Notes: generated from the sequence alone by a model not told the origin. 64,000 nucleotides of DNA from JBDHWG01 sp039810085 (GCA_039810085.1 JBDHWG010000020.1:1-64000); one strand, 5' to 3'. Positions 50,624 through 60,181 are shown, counted from the stretch's first letter. Made by a program: numbers and translations.

Positions 50624-51358
50624 ATGGAACTCAGGGATTATGGGCAGATGCTGCGCCGCCGCGGCTGGATTATCGTCGCCATCGCTGCGATTGCCGCGAT
50701 TAGCGCCTTCCTTTTCAGCCGCTTCCTGGTGACGCCGGCGTACCGCTCTGAGGTGCTCCTGAGCGTCCTCTCGACGCGCACCGCCGACTACGGCTCCAAC
50801 CTTGGCGCGAAGGGCGTCGTCAACAACTTCGCTGAGACCATTCGCCAGGACGACGACCTCGCCGCGCAGGTCGCTGACCGGCTCAAGCTCGACCTCCCGC
50901 CCGACACCATCAAGGGCCGCATCCAGGTAGATCCGGATGAGCTCAACGTTACCATCCGCATCCGCGCCGAGGACGGCGACCCCATCATCGCCAAGAACAT
51001 CGCCCAGACCTACGCCCAGGCGTTCGTCGAGCAGCGCGACATCGCCAACCAGAAGATGAACCAGCAGGACCGCGTCGAGGTGCGCATCCTCCGCAACGCA
51101 CGCGACGGCGACCGCTTTCGACCGCAGACGCGCACCAACACCCTGGCCGGTCTCGCCATTGGCGCGCTCCTTGGCTTGCTTGTTGTCTTCGCCCTGGAGT
51201 ATGCCTCGGCGGGCACCATTCGCAACGCCAGCGACATCGAGCGCTACGTCGGCACGCCCGTGCTCGGCATGATCCCGCCTGGCGAGGGCGCGTCGCCCCG
51301 CCGCCAGACGGCCGGCCAGGGGCGAGAGAGCGGCGCCCGCGCGACGCCCGCGAAATAA
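50624..51358 (+). CDS. Wzz/chain-length determinant-type protein (CpsC-like)
   Basis: A 244-residue membrane protein. The first helix is at about 15-35 after MELRDYGQMLRRRGW. The external domain is of Wzz type and a second helix is at about 172-192, just before the C-terminal cytoplasmic part with GTPVLGMIPP. It is the membrane partner and activator of the BY-kinase encoded 12 bp downstream and controls polysaccharide length. Confidence 0.9.
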   Translation: MELRDYGQMLRRRGWIIVAIAAIAAISAFLFSRFLVTPAYRSEVLLSVLSTRTADYGSNLGAKGVVNNFAETIRQDDDLAAQVADRLKLDLPPDTIKGRIQVDPDELNVTIRIRAEDGDPIIAKNIAQTYAQAFVEQRDIANQKMNQQDRVEVRILRNARDGDRFRPQTRTNTLAGLAIGALLGLLVVFALEYASAGTIRNASDIERYVGTPVLGMIPPGEGASPRRQTAGQGRESGARATPAK

Positions 51359-51370
51359 CAAGGAGACCGC

Positions 51371-52060
51371 GTGGCCGACCCGCGCTCAGCACCCGACCTG
51401 ATTACCCTGACCCACCCGCGCAGCGCCGCCGCCGAAGCCTATCGCACGCTGCGCACCAGCCTCGACTTCTCCAGCCTCGACCAGGCCATCCACAGCCTCG
51501 TCGTCACCTCGGCCGCCCCGGATGAGGGCAAGTCCACGACCCTCGCCAATTTGGCGGTGACGCTGGCTCAGGCCGGCCGCCGGACGATCTGCGTCGATGC
51601 CGACCTGCGTCGCCCGTCGCTGCACCGTCTGTTCGGCCTGCCCAATACGTCCGGCCTGACGACGATGATGCTCGATGACGCGGCCCTGGCGTCGCCACCA
51701 CTCCAGGCCGGCCCGTCGCCCAATCTGCGCATCCTCACCAGCGGGCCGCTGCCGCCGAACCCGGCAGAGCTGCTCGCCGCTCGCCGCGTGGACGACGTGC
51801 TCGAACGGCTGCGCGCCGACAGCGACATCGTTTTGTTCGACGCTCCGCCCCTCATCGCCGTCGCCGACGCCGCCGTCCTGGCGGCCCGCGTCGACGGTGT
51901 CATCCTCGTCGTCCAGGCCGAGAAGTCGCGGCGCGAGCACGTCCAGCGCGCCAAGACGATGCTCGACCGAGTCAACGCTCGGCTCATCGGCGCCGTCCTC
52001 ACCAACGCCCGGCTTGATGGCAGCGTGTCTTACTATGGCAGCGAGGGCGACGGCAGCTAG
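51371..52060 (+). CDS. BY-kinase, CpsD/CapB-type tyrosine kinase
   Basis: A 229-residue ATPase. Walker A SAAPDEGKST is at 47-56, Walker A' VDADLRRP at 75-82 and Walker B IVLFDAPPLI near 155. The C-terminal tyrosine cluster is reduced to SYYGSEGDGS. It works with the Wzz-type protein upstream and the PHP phosphatase downstream in capsule or exopolysaccharide export. The GTG start follows AAGGAGACC. Confidence 0.92.
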   Translation: MADPRSAPDLITLTHPRSAAAEAYRTLRTSLDFSSLDQAIHSLVVTSAAPDEGKSTTLANLAVTLAQAGRRTICVDADLRRPSLHRLFGLPNTSGLTTMMLDDAALASPPLQAGPSPNLRILTSGPLPPNPAELLAARRVDDVLERLRADSDIVLFDAPPLIAVADAAVLAARVDGVILVVQAEKSRREHVQRAKTMLDRVNARLIGAVLTNARLDGSVSYYGSEGDGS

Positions 52061-52074
52061 GGAACTTTTCCCCC

Positions 52075-52830
52075 ATGATCGACCTGCACTCCCACATCCT
52101 GCCTGGTCTCGACGACGGCGCGCGCACCCAGGATGAGTCCCTGGCGATGGCGCGGGACTGGGTCGCCAGCGGCGTCACGACCGTCGCCTGCACCCCCCAC
52201 AGCGAGCCGCACATTCCGAAGTCGTCCCTGGCGATGGCCGTAGACCGGCTGCAAGGCGCGCTCGACGCGGCGGACATTCGGCTGCGGCTTGTCCTGGGCA
52301 TCGAGGTGTTCCTGGAGCCGGACATGGCCGTCCTCATCGAGCGCGAGTTCGCGTTCACCCTGGGCGGGACGCGCTACATGCTGGTCGAGCTGCCGTTCGA
52401 GGTCTGGCCGCCGCACACCGAGCAGACGCTGTTCGCGCTCCAGCTGCGCGGCATCACGCCCATCCTGGCGCACCCGGAGCGCTACCGGGCCGTCCAGGCC
52501 CGCCCCGAGCGTGTCGCGCCGCTGGTCGAGCGCGGCGTGTTGATGCAGGTTACGGGCTACTCGCTGACCGAGCGGGTGGCCCGCGAGTTCCAGAAGGCGG
52601 CGGAGGCGCTGCTGCGCCACGGCCTCGTCCACCTCATCGCCAGCGACAGCCACCGCCCCGGCCACCCGAAGGACTTGCCCCAGGCGCGAGCGGTGGCGGC
52701 GAAGATCGTCGGGGAGGCGGGGGCGCGCGCCCTGGTGGAGGACAACCCGGCGGCGATTCTGGCCGACGCCGACCCGGCTGACATCATCGCGCCTGCCGCG
52801 CAGAGTTCGCGCCGCTGGCCGTTCGGATGA
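52075..52830 (+). CDS. PHP-type tyrosine-protein phosphatase, CpsB/CapC-like
   Basis: A 251-residue PHP-domain phosphatase. The metal site opens with DLHSHILPGLDDGAR; later HPERYRA and SDSHRPGHP supply further ligands. It dephosphorylates the BY-kinase. The ATG is 14 bp after the kinase stop. The three genes are one operon for polysaccharide export control. Confidence 0.92.
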   Translation: MIDLHSHILPGLDDGARTQDESLAMARDWVASGVTTVACTPHSEPHIPKSSLAMAVDRLQGALDAADIRLRLVLGIEVFLEPDMAVLIEREFAFTLGGTRYMLVELPFEVWPPHTEQTLFALQLRGITPILAHPERYRAVQARPERVAPLVERGVLMQVTGYSLTERVAREFQKAAEALLRHGLVHLIASDSHRPGHPKDLPQARAVAAKIVGEAGARALVEDNPAAILADADPADIIAPAAQSSRRWPFG

Positions 52831-52836
52831 TTGGCA

Positions 52837-52868
52837 ACGCAGAGGCGCAGAGGCTCAGAGAGAAGAAG
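52837..52868. repeat. Half-copy of the CAGAGGCGCAGAGG inverted repeat
   Basis: ACGCAGAGGCGCAGAGGCTC and the next 12 bases match the left arm of 57334-57388. The right arm is missing and a GATGCTTC...TCAGCATGAC fragment follows. Confidence 0.6.
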
Positions 52869-52910
52869 ATGGGGATGCTTCACTGCGTTCAGCATGACAG
52901 GACCTAAACG

Positions 52911-53975
52911 ATGAAAGCGTTGATTTTGAGCGGGGGGAAGGGGACGCGGCTGCGGCCCTTTACGTTTACCAGCGCCAAGCAGCTCGTGCCCGTCGCCAAC
53001 AAGCCCGTCCTGTTCCGCGTCATCGAGACGGTGCGCGACGCCGGCATCACCGAGGTGGGCATTGTCGTCGGCGACACGGCGCAGGAGGTCATGGCGGCGG
53101 TCGGACAGGGGCGGCGCTTCGGCGTCAAAATCGAGTACATCCCCCAGGACGCGCCCCTCGGCCTGGCCCACGCCGTGAAGATTAGCCAGCCGTACATCGG
53201 CGACGACCGTTTCGTGATGTTCCTGGGCGACAACGTCATCCAGGGCGGCATCAACAAGCTCATCGCCGAGTTCGCGTCGAGCGACTGGAACGCGCAGATC
53301 GTCCTGACTCGTGTCGCCGAGCCGGAGCACTACGGCGTCGCCGTCGTCGAGGATGAGCAGATCATCCAGCTCGTCGAGAAGCCGCGCGTCCCGCCCAGCG
53401 ACCTGGCCTTGGTCGGCATCTACATGTTCGACCCGCACATCTTCGAGGCGGTCAACGCCATCACGCCGTCGTGGCGCGGCGAGCTAGAAATCACCGACGC
53501 CATCCAGTGGCTCGTCCACCACAACTACCGCGTCCACCCGTACATCCATCGGGGCTGGTGGATCGACACGGGCAAGGCCAGCGACATGCTGGCTGCGAAC
53601 CGCCTCGTCCTGGAGGAGATCGAGCCGAGCATTGGGGGCTACGTGGACCGCGACTCGCAGCTCGTCGGCAAGGTGACAGTCGAGAAGGGCGCGGAGGTCA
53701 TCAACTCTGTCATCCGCGGCCCGGCCATCATCGGCGAGGACACGCGCATCGTCAACTCGTACATCGGGCCGTTCACGGCGGTGTACCACCACTGCGTCGT
53801 GGAGAACTCCGAGATCGAGCACTCCATCATCCTGGAGCACTGCGTCATCAAGGACCTGCCTGCCCGCCTGGAGGACTCCCTCGTCGGGCGCAACGTCACC
53901 ATCACCCGCTCGCCCATCAAGCCCAAGGCATACAAGCTCACCCTGGGCGACTACTCGTCCGTCGGCGTGCTCTAG
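52911..53975 (+). CDS. Glucose-1-phosphate thymidylyltransferase, long form
   Basis: A 354-residue nucleotidyltransferase. The signature GGKGTRLRPFTFTSAKQL opens the Rossmann domain, and a left-handed beta-helix follows from about residue 250 (repeated VIRGPAIIGEDTRI-type hexapeptides). It makes dTDP-glucose or a similar sugar nucleotide; the C-terminal helix is the long form seen with export operons. It follows the CpsB-like gene after a repeat fragment, so supply of precursors for the polysaccharide is likely. Confidence 0.9.
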   Translation: MKALILSGGKGTRLRPFTFTSAKQLVPVANKPVLFRVIETVRDAGITEVGIVVGDTAQEVMAAVGQGRRFGVKIEYIPQDAPLGLAHAVKISQPYIGDDRFVMFLGDNVIQGGINKLIAEFASSDWNAQIVLTRVAEPEHYGVAVVEDEQIIQLVEKPRVPPSDLALVGIYMFDPHIFEAVNAITPSWRGELEITDAIQWLVHHNYRVHPYIHRGWWIDTGKASDMLAANRLVLEEIEPSIGGYVDRDSQLVGKVTVEKGAEVINSVIRGPAIIGEDTRIVNSYIGPFTAVYHHCVVENSEIEHSIILEHCVIKDLPARLEDSLVGRNVTITRSPIKPKAYKLTLGDYSSVGVL

Positions 53976-53992
53976 CCTGCCAGGCCGAACGG

Positions 53993-54376
53993 TCAGGGCA
54001 GCTTCTTGAACATATTGGGGTACTCGATGACGTTGCGCGCCCGGTCGAGGCAGACAATCTCCACGTCGGCGTCGATGAGCGCTTCACCGTCGCGCTCGAT
54101 GCGCTGGTGGAACAGGCCGCGATAGGCGGAGGGCAGCTCGAACCGCGTGACCACGGTCACGATGTCGCCCAGGACGGCGGCCTTGCGGAAGGTCGCCGTC
54201 AGCTTGTAGACGACGAAGTAGTACCCCTCGGCGTTCCAGTCCCACACCGGCCGCCCGAAGTGGCCGATGAACTCGGTGCGCCCGCGCTCCAGGTACTTCA
54301 TGTAGTTGGCGTAGTAGACCACGCCCAGCGAGTCGGTGTCCTCGTAGTAAACCTTGTAATCGACCCGGTGTTCCAT
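53993..54376 (-). CDS. Acyl-CoA thioesterase, YbgC/4-hydroxybenzoyl-CoA type
   Basis: A 127-residue hotdog-fold thioesterase. The active-site stretch YYEDTDSLGVVYYANYMKYL contains the conserved Asp and Tyr of the YbgC family. The C-terminal residues TIDADVEIV-like segment closes the fold. The ATG follows AGGAGTGACCGCGC. It stands alone, convergent with the nucleotidyltransferase gene. Confidence 0.92.
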   Translation of the reverse strand: MEHRVDYKVYYEDTDSLGVVYYANYMKYLERGRTEFIGHFGRPVWDWNAEGYYFVVYKLTATFRKAAVLGDIVTVVTRFELPSAYRGLFHQRIERDGEALIDADVEIVCLDRARNVIEYPNMFKKLP

Positions 54377-54432
54377 GCGCGGTCACTCCTGGTAGGGCGC
54401 TCCTGGCTATCAAATGGCGGCCACCCGCCGCG

Positions 54433-54708
54433 CTATCGCCCCGGTTGAGCGTTCACCGGCGCGGGCGTGCCAGCCTGGCCCGGCTTCGGCTGGTTCGCGC
54501 CGCCCTGGGGGACGCCGGTCTCGCCCGCCGCCGCCGCGCCGTGGCTCCCGGTCGTCGACTCGCCGCCCGACGCGCTCACCGCCGGCGGCGTGCGGAACGT
54601 CCCGGCGGGGTTGCTGCTGCCCACGATTTCACTGTCGCGCCCGGAACAGGCGGCCAGCAGCGCGAAAAATGCAATCACCATGACGACACTCAGAATACGC
54701 AGCCACAT
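54433..54708 (-). CDS. Small lipoprotein
   Basis: A 91-residue protein with a signal peptide ending in the lipobox LLAAC, then a disordered Gly/Ser/Pro-rich chain. The mature part has no recognised domain. The ATG follows AAGGGAGTCTAGT. Confidence 0.75.
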   Translation of the reverse strand: MWLRILSVVMVIAFFALLAACSGRDSEIVGSSNPAGTFRTPPAVSASGGESTTGSHGAAAAGETGVPQGGANQPKPGQAGTPAPVNAQPGR

Positions 54709-55124
54709 ACTAGACTCCCTTGGTCAGCGGATAATTACCCGCCCTGGTGCAAGAGCCGTACCGCCGCATCCCTCCCCCCAACCCTCTCCCAGGACGGGCG
54801 AGGGGAAAGGTCCGTCGTTGCGAGCGAACGCGAAGCAACCCCCGACGCAGCGATAGACGGGCCAGCGCAGGAATAACGGCGCTAGCGCCCGGATGCTCAC
54901 CATTCCCCATAAACAGTCTGTAGTCTACGAATTGTAACAATGACCTTCGCTCCGCGTATCATTTTGCCCTCTTTGCCCGTTGTATAGAGCGGTGAGGCTT
55001 GCGTCAATGGCTGCCAAAGCGCAGCCGTGCTATCGTTGACTCTAACCTGCCCGCTCTGGCGTTGCGAGTCTCACCCACCCACGCCAGGTCGGGCATTTGT
55101 TTTGCTAGAAAGCGAATAGAGAGC
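54709..55124. other. Intergenic region with repeat fragments
   Basis: It holds a CCCTCTCCCAGGACGGGCGA fragment (about 54776-54812) followed by a partial GTCGTTGCGAGCGAACGCGA repeat end. No gene is seen. The stretch 54930-55100 is lower in GC and may contain the promoter of the next gene. Confidence 0.5.
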
Positions 55125-56201
55125 ATGACAGTCATTCGTGTCATCATGACACGCGTCGCCCGCCTCTGGCGTAGCGGGCGTAACGGCAAAATCGCCGTCG
55201 GCTGTGGCAGCCTACTCGGCGTGTGCCTCCTATGCAGCATGGTAAACGCCGTGCTGCCGAAGAGCGCGACGGTAACGCCGACACCCGCTGCTGCCGCCGC
55301 CGTGGTGACAACGCCAACGCCGATTCCGGTCCGCGACACTGCCACACCCGCGCCTCCCACAGCAACCCCAGGCCCCACCAACACCCCAGGCCCGACGAGT
55401 ACGCCGAAGCCTACGGCGACGGCCGTTCCGCCAACGAACACCCCTTCGCCAGCTGCCCAGGTTGAGGCTGCGGCCCGCAACTACTTCAAGGATCGATTCC
55501 GACGGGCGATGCTCACCAATCTCGGCGATTACAATGTCGCGGCTATTGAAGCGACAGCCCTCGCCATCAACGACTCGACTGCGGTGAGCCAATCCACCCG
55601 CGATTTCGTGCAACTCGTCCCGCTCGTTATGGCGTTGCCAGAGGTTGGCGTACTCCAAGTACGCTACTACACCGACCGCGTCCAGGGCCTTGCGCCAAAT
55701 GATGTGGCTCTTGCCTTCACGATCTCGCGCGAGACGGCCGACAAGGTGGACTGGAAGCAGGTAGACTCGCGCCGCCTGACAACGCTCCTCACGACGACGG
55801 AGAAGGACGGCCTCAAAGTCGCGCCTGCGTTGAAGCAGGCCTGGGACAGCTATGAAGTCGCAGTGGAAGCGCCAGCGGCAAATGCACCAGCCCAGGCTCA
55901 GACCCAGCCACCAACTCAGGAGCAGCCAGCACAGCGACAACAGCAACAGCCAGCAGCCCCTGGTGAGCGCCCGACAGCCGCACCAGCACCTGTACAGCAG
56001 GCCGCTGGGGGTGCTGGGAGCTTCCCGCCCAACGGCTCAGTCTGTCCTGAGAACGCGCCGATAAAGGGTAACCGCAGCAGTTCGGGCGAGTGGATATATC
56101 ATCGTCCCGGACAACAGGCTTACACACGAACAATTCCCGAAGAGTGCTTCGCCACCGAAGACGCTGCGCGCGCTGCAGGGTATCGTCCTGCACAGCGATG
56201 A
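55125..56201 (+). CDS. Secreted Thr/Pro-rich protein with C-terminal sunset-like domain
   Basis: A 358-residue protein. A helix at about 28-48 is followed by a 65-residue TPTP/PTNTPGP linker, a folded central domain (about 115-240), a Gln/Pro-rich linker and a 50-residue Cys-containing end (VCPENAPIKGNRSSSGEWIY, then YHRPGQQAYTRTIPEECFAT) that matches the module found at the end of some secreted nucleases. No nuclease domain is present. The ATG at 55125 follows AGAGAGC. Confidence 0.65.
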   Translation: MTVIRVIMTRVARLWRSGRNGKIAVGCGSLLGVCLLCSMVNAVLPKSATVTPTPAAAAAVVTTPTPIPVRDTATPAPPTATPGPTNTPGPTSTPKPTATAVPPTNTPSPAAQVEAAARNYFKDRFRRAMLTNLGDYNVAAIEATALAINDSTAVSQSTRDFVQLVPLVMALPEVGVLQVRYYTDRVQGLAPNDVALAFTISRETADKVDWKQVDSRRLTTLLTTTEKDGLKVAPALKQAWDSYEVAVEAPAANAPAQAQTQPPTQEQPAQRQQQQPAAPGERPTAAPAPVQQAAGGAGSFPPNGSVCPENAPIKGNRSSSGEWIYHRPGQQAYTRTIPEECFATEDAARAAGYRPAQR

Positions 56202-56233
56202 CCCGGCACCATAATCCGGTTTGGCGGCGTTGC

Positions 56234-57196
56234 CTACGCGCTTGGCCCGCTCGCCTCGTTGAGCCGCGTCATCTCCTCTGGTGTCAGACGCATGCCGGCC
56301 GCGCCGAGGGCGTCCTGGAGCTGGGCGACATTATTCGCGCCGATGATGGGCGACGTAATCACCGGCTGCGTGAGCTGCCAGGCCAGGGCGATTTGCGACG
56401 GCGTCGCGCCCCGCGCTTCGGCGACGGCCAGCAGCGCGTCCAGCGCCGCCCAGCCCTTGTCGTTCATGTAACGCTGCGCGCTCTTGGCGCGCTGGCTGTC
56501 CGGTAGGGGCGCGTTTTTGCGATACTTGCCGGTCAGGAAGCCGCCCGCCAGCGGGCTGTAGGGGATGACGCCGAGGCCCTGGTCGGCGCACAGCTCGGCC
56601 AGCTCGCGCTCGAACTCCTCGCGGTGGACGAGATTGTAGTGCGGCTGGAGGCTGTCGTAGCGCACAAGGCGCGCGACGTCGCTGGCCCACAGCGCCCGGC
56701 ACAGCCGCCACGCCGGATAGTTGGAACAGCCGATGTAGCGAACCTTGCCCTGCGTTACCAGGTCGTCGTAGGCGCGCAGCGTCTCCTCGGTAGGCGTGGC
56801 GGCGTCGAACCAGTGGGACTGGTACAGGTCGATGGTGTCCACACCCAGCCGCCGCAGGCTGTCCTCGGCGGCGAGCATGATGTGCGCCCGGCTCAGACCC
56901 TGGCCGTTAGGGCCGGCCCACATCTCGCCGCGCACCTTCGTGGCAATCACAATCGCGCGGCGGTTGCCCCGCGCCTTCATCCAGCGGCCGATGATTTCCT
57001 CGGCGACGCCGCCGGGGTTGCCCGGCGACCAGCGCGAGTACACGTCGGCGGTGTCGATGAAATTGCCGCCGGCCTCGACATACGCGTCCATCACCTCGAA
57101 CGCCGATTTCTCGTCAGTTGTCCAGCCGAACTGCATCGTGCCAAGGCACAGCTCGGACACTTTTAAACCTGTCCGTCCTAGGGTACGATAGTCCAT
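56234..57196 (-). CDS. Aldo/keto reductase
   Basis: A 320-residue (beta/alpha)8 aldo/keto reductase beginning MDYRTLGRTGLKVSELCLGT. The catalytic Asp, Tyr, Lys and His are in GNFIDTADVYSRW, near VIATKVRG and DLYQSHWFD. The NADPH site IIGANNVAQL follows. The ATG at 57196 has AGGAGACCATA upstream. The frame continues across a dispersed repeat, but that part is not coding. Confidence 0.92.
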   Translation of the reverse strand: MDYRTLGRTGLKVSELCLGTMQFGWTTDEKSAFEVMDAYVEAGGNFIDTADVYSRWSPGNPGGVAEEIIGRWMKARGNRRAIVIATKVRGEMWAGPNGQGLSRAHIMLAAEDSLRRLGVDTIDLYQSHWFDAATPTEETLRAYDDLVTQGKVRYIGCSNYPAWRLCRALWASDVARLVRYDSLQPHYNLVHREEFERELAELCADQGLGVIPYSPLAGGFLTGKYRKNAPLPDSQRAKSAQRYMNDKGWAALDALLAVAEARGATPSQIALAWQLTQPVITSPIIGANNVAQLQDALGAAGMRLTPEEMTRLNEASGPSA

Positions 57197-57211
57197 TATG
57201 GTCTCCTTCTT

Positions 57212-57321
57212 GTCATTGCGAGCGTAGTGAAGCAATCCCCCGCCCTTGCGATAGACTCTCTGTGCCGTGACGGCGGGCGTATCGCCTACCGAGAGATTGC
57301 TTCGCATTCGCTCGCAATGAC
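57212..57321. repeat. Dispersed repeat, 110-bp copy
   Basis: GTCATTGCGAGCGTAGTGAA on the left and GCATTCGCTCGCAATGAC on the right. It contains GAGATTGCTTCGCAT, a partial IS110 site with a different right half. Confidence 0.85.
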
Positions 57322-57333
57322 GGTTTGAGGGAG

Positions 57334-57388
57334 ACGCAGAGGGAGAGGAAAAGGTCTTTTCTCTGCGCCTCTGCGTTTCTGCGTTTCC
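57334..57388. repeat. CAGAGGCGCAGAG-type inverted repeat
   Basis: ACGCAGAGGGAGAGGAAAAG mirrored by TTCTCTGCGCCTCTGCGTT. It belongs to the family of 3629-3704 and 52837-52868. Confidence 0.7.
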
Positions 57389-57401
57389 AACATCTTTGTT
57401 G

Positions 57402-57905
57402 TTAGGGTTGGCGCGCTTTGAGGGTGAGGTCCACCGCGCCGGCCTTCTCGAATTGCAGCTTGAGCGTGACCGTATCGTCGGCTTTGACGTCCTTATTCAT
57501 GCCGACGAGCATGATGTGATTGCCGCCCGGCTTCAGGGTCAGCTCACCGCTGGCGGGCACGTCGTAGCCGTCGACCGGGCGCATCGACATGACGCCGTTT
57601 GCCATCTCCGTCGTGTGCGTCTCGACCGACTTGGCGATGTCGCTCTGCGCCTTGACGAGGCGGTCCGGCGTGTTGCCGCTGTTGCGCACGGTGAAGTACA
57701 CTGCCCCATTCTGGCCGCTGCTGGCCGCCCGTACCCAGGCATCGCTAATCTGCAACGAGCCGACGGTGGCGTTGACCGTCTGCCCGGCCGCTGGCTGCGA
57801 CGCCGGGGGCATGGCGGCCGGCGCGCCGGTCGGCGTCATCGCGCTGCACCCGACCAGGGCGAGCGTCAATGCCATGAGGGCCGCCAGAAATAATGATTTG
57901 CGCAT
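57402..57905 (-). CDS. Copper chaperone PCu(A)C-like lipoprotein
   Basis: A 167-residue lipoprotein. The signal peptide ends in LALVGC. The metal-binding region has the H(M)x10Mx21HxM pattern seen in PCu(A)C proteins: ETHTTEMANGVMSM, then PGGNHIMLVGM. It hands copper to cytochrome oxidase or scavenges it. The ATG at 57905 follows AAAGGAAAACGATC. It is divergent from the response-regulator gene. Confidence 0.9.
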   Translation of the reverse strand: MRKSLFLAALMALTLALVGCSAMTPTGAPAAMPPASQPAAGQTVNATVGSLQISDAWVRAASSGQNGAVYFTVRNSGNTPDRLVKAQSDIAKSVETHTTEMANGVMSMRPVDGYDVPASGELTLKPGGNHIMLVGMNKDVKADDTVTLKLQFEKAGAVDLTLKARQP

Positions 57906-57953
57906 GATCGTTTTCCTTTCAGTTTGAGGTTTTGTCTCGCACTTAATCTGACC

Positions 57954-57982
57954 TTGCCGTCCCTGCCGGGTGACGGTATAAT
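57954..57982 (+). promoter_or_regulatory. Sigma-70-type promoter of the two-component genes
   Basis: TTGCCG, a 17-bp spacer and a perfect TATAAT end 42 bp before the response-regulator ATG at 58024, which rules out the earlier in-frame ATG at 57982-57985. Confidence 0.8.
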
Positions 57983-58023
57983 TGATGGTCAAGTTGGAAA
58001 ATCAGCCCGTCACCGAGGACTGC

Positions 58024-58713
58024 ATGGCAGGTGAACACATTCTCGTCGTCGAAGACGAAAACAAAATTGCTGATCTCATTCGCCGCGGATTGATTTACGA
58101 AGGCTACCAGGCTCAAATTGCGCCGGATGGCCTGCTGGCGCTCAACCAGGCGCGGGACACGCCGCCCGACCTCGTGATACTGGATATTATGCTCCCAGGT
58201 CTCGATGGATTGGAAGTTTGCCGTAGGCTGCGCGCCGCCTCCGATGTGCCCATCCTCATGCTCACGGCGCGGGACGCCGTGCGCGACCGGGTGGCCGGGC
58301 TGGACGCCGGCGCCGACGACTACCTGGTCAAGCCGTTCGACTTCGACGAGCTACTGGCGCGGGTGCGCGCTTTGCTGCGGCGGCGCAGCGGCAAGAGCCT
58401 CGACGAGCAGGACGAGGTGCTGCGCTTTGCCGACCTGGTGCTGCTGCCGAGCGCCCGCCAGGCGACGCGCGGCGAGCGCGCCCTGGACCTGACGGCGAAG
58501 GAATACGATTTGCTGGAACTTTTCATGCGCCACCCGCGTCAGGTTCTCACCCGCGATGTCATCTACGATCAGCTGTGGGGCTACGACTTCGGCGGCGAGT
58601 CGAACATCATCGAAGTCTACGTGCGCTATCTGCGCGCCAAGTTAGAGGCCGAGGGCGAAGCCCGCCTCATCCAAACGATTCGCGGCGTCGGCTACGTGTT
58701 GCGGGAAGAATAG
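58024..58713 (+). CDS. OmpR-family response regulator
   Basis: A 229-residue regulator. The receiver domain has the acidic pair Glu10-Asp11, phospho-acceptor Asp54 (VILDIMLPGLDG) and the usual Thr and Lys residues. The winged-helix DNA-binding domain (about 130-225) has VLTRDVIYDQLWGYDF. The ATG follows CGAGGACTGC. It precedes the histidine kinase by 16 bp and is likely to control the HtrA gene downstream. Confidence 0.94.
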   Translation: MAGEHILVVEDENKIADLIRRGLIYEGYQAQIAPDGLLALNQARDTPPDLVILDIMLPGLDGLEVCRRLRAASDVPILMLTARDAVRDRVAGLDAGADDYLVKPFDFDELLARVRALLRRRSGKSLDEQDEVLRFADLVLLPSARQATRGERALDLTAKEYDLLELFMRHPRQVLTRDVIYDQLWGYDFGGESNIIEVYVRYLRAKLEAEGEARLIQTIRGVGYVLREE

Positions 58714-58729
58714 TCGGAAGCGAGTTGCT

Positions 58730-60181
58730 GTGTCGTTACGCTTGCGTTTGACAATCTGGTATGTGGGCCTGCTCGCCATCATCCTCGTCAGCTTCGCCTT
58801 CGTGGTGTACTACCTCCAGGAACGGGCGATGCTGGACCAGGTGGACGCTGAGCTGCGGGCGTACGCGCGGACCACCGTCGGCCTCGCCAACCGCGACGTC
58901 CTCATCCGCTACGTCACCGGGCGCGCCGTCGATCTTGGGCCGCCGGTGCAGGACGCCTTCGGCTTCGCCCCCAACCAGATCTATCTGCAATTCAGCGACG
59001 TGCAGGGCAAGGTTGGCTACCAGAACCCGCGCATCCGCGACACGTCCATCCCGCTGTCGGAGGATATCCAGCAAATCGCGGATACCGGCCGGCCGGTCGT
59101 GCTGACTGCGATTCTGACCAACAACGACCTGCTGCGCGTCTACACCGAGGCGGTGCGCATCGACGGCCAGGTGGCGGGCTACGTCCAGGTGGCGCAAATC
59201 ATCAACGGCGTCTACGCCAGCCTGCGCCGGTTGGCGACACTCCTCGTCGCGGGCATCATCGCGGCCCTTGCCATCGCGGCCCTCGTCGGCGCGCTGCTGG
59301 CCGAAGCGGCCCTGCGCCCCATCGACAGCGTGACCCAGACGGCGCTGCGCATCACCCAGACCGACGACCTGAGCCGCCGCATCATCGTTCCAGCGCAAGC
59401 GCCCCAGGACGAGGTGACGCGTCTGGCCGAAATCTTCAACCTGATGCTCGACCGCATCGAGACGCTGTTCAGCACGCAGCAGCGCTTCATCGCCGATGTC
59501 TCCCACGAGCTGCGCACGCCGCTGACGACGATTCGCGGCAACCTGGCGCTCATCAAGCGCAGCGGCCGCGCCGACCCGGAGTCCCTGGCCGACATGCAGA
59601 GTGAGACCGAGCGCATGTCGCGCCTGGTGCGTGACCTGCTCCTGCTCGCCCAGGCCGACGCCGGCGTCACCTTGCAACGCACACCCATCGAGTTGGACGG
59701 CCTGATGCTGGAGGTCTACCGCCAGGGCCGCATCATCGCCGAGCAGACCGGCAGCGGCGTCACGGTGCGCCTCGGCGCAGAGGACCAGGCGACGGTCATG
59801 GGCGACACCGACCGCCTGCGCCAACTCCTCCTGAACCTCGTCGAGAACGGCATCAAGTACACCGCGCCCGGCGGCAGCGTGACGATTGGCCTGGAGCGCG
59901 ATGAGAATTGGGTGCGCGTCAGCGTGCGCGACACCGGCGTCGGCATTCCGGCCGAGGACGTGCCCCACGTCTTCGAGCGCTTCTACCGCGTCGACAAGGC
60001 GCGCTCGCGGGAGAAGGGCGGCACCGGACTGGGCCTGTCCATCGCCCAGTGGATTGCCCAGGCCCATGGCGGCCGGCTGGAGGTCGCAAGCGAAGTCGGC
60101 GTCGGGACGACGTTCACCCTCTGGCTTCCCGTCGCCCCCCAGGAGACGACGACGCATCACTCCGTGGCGTCATCGCAGTAA
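58730..60181 (+). CDS. Membrane sensor histidine kinase
   Basis: A 483-residue kinase: helix at about 8-28, an external domain of about 140 residues, a second helix at about 165-190, HAMP, then HisKA with His259 in FIADVSHELRTPL and an HATPase_c domain (NLVENGIKYTAPGG, DTGVGIP, KGGTGLGLSI). The external domain is not recognised. The GTG start follows GGAAGCGAG. It pairs with the response regulator. Confidence 0.94.
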   Translation: MSLRLRLTIWYVGLLAIILVSFAFVVYYLQERAMLDQVDAELRAYARTTVGLANRDVLIRYVTGRAVDLGPPVQDAFGFAPNQIYLQFSDVQGKVGYQNPRIRDTSIPLSEDIQQIADTGRPVVLTAILTNNDLLRVYTEAVRIDGQVAGYVQVAQIINGVYASLRRLATLLVAGIIAALAIAALVGALLAEAALRPIDSVTQTALRITQTDDLSRRIIVPAQAPQDEVTRLAEIFNLMLDRIETLFSTQQRFIADVSHELRTPLTTIRGNLALIKRSGRADPESLADMQSETERMSRLVRDLLLLAQADAGVTLQRTPIELDGLMLEVYRQGRIIAEQTGSGVTVRLGAEDQATVMGDTDRLRQLLLNLVENGIKYTAPGGSVTIGLERDENWVRVSVRDTGVGIPAEDVPHVFERFYRVDKARSREKGGTGLGLSIAQWIAQAHGGRLEVASEVGVGTTFTLWLPVAPQETTTHHSVASSQ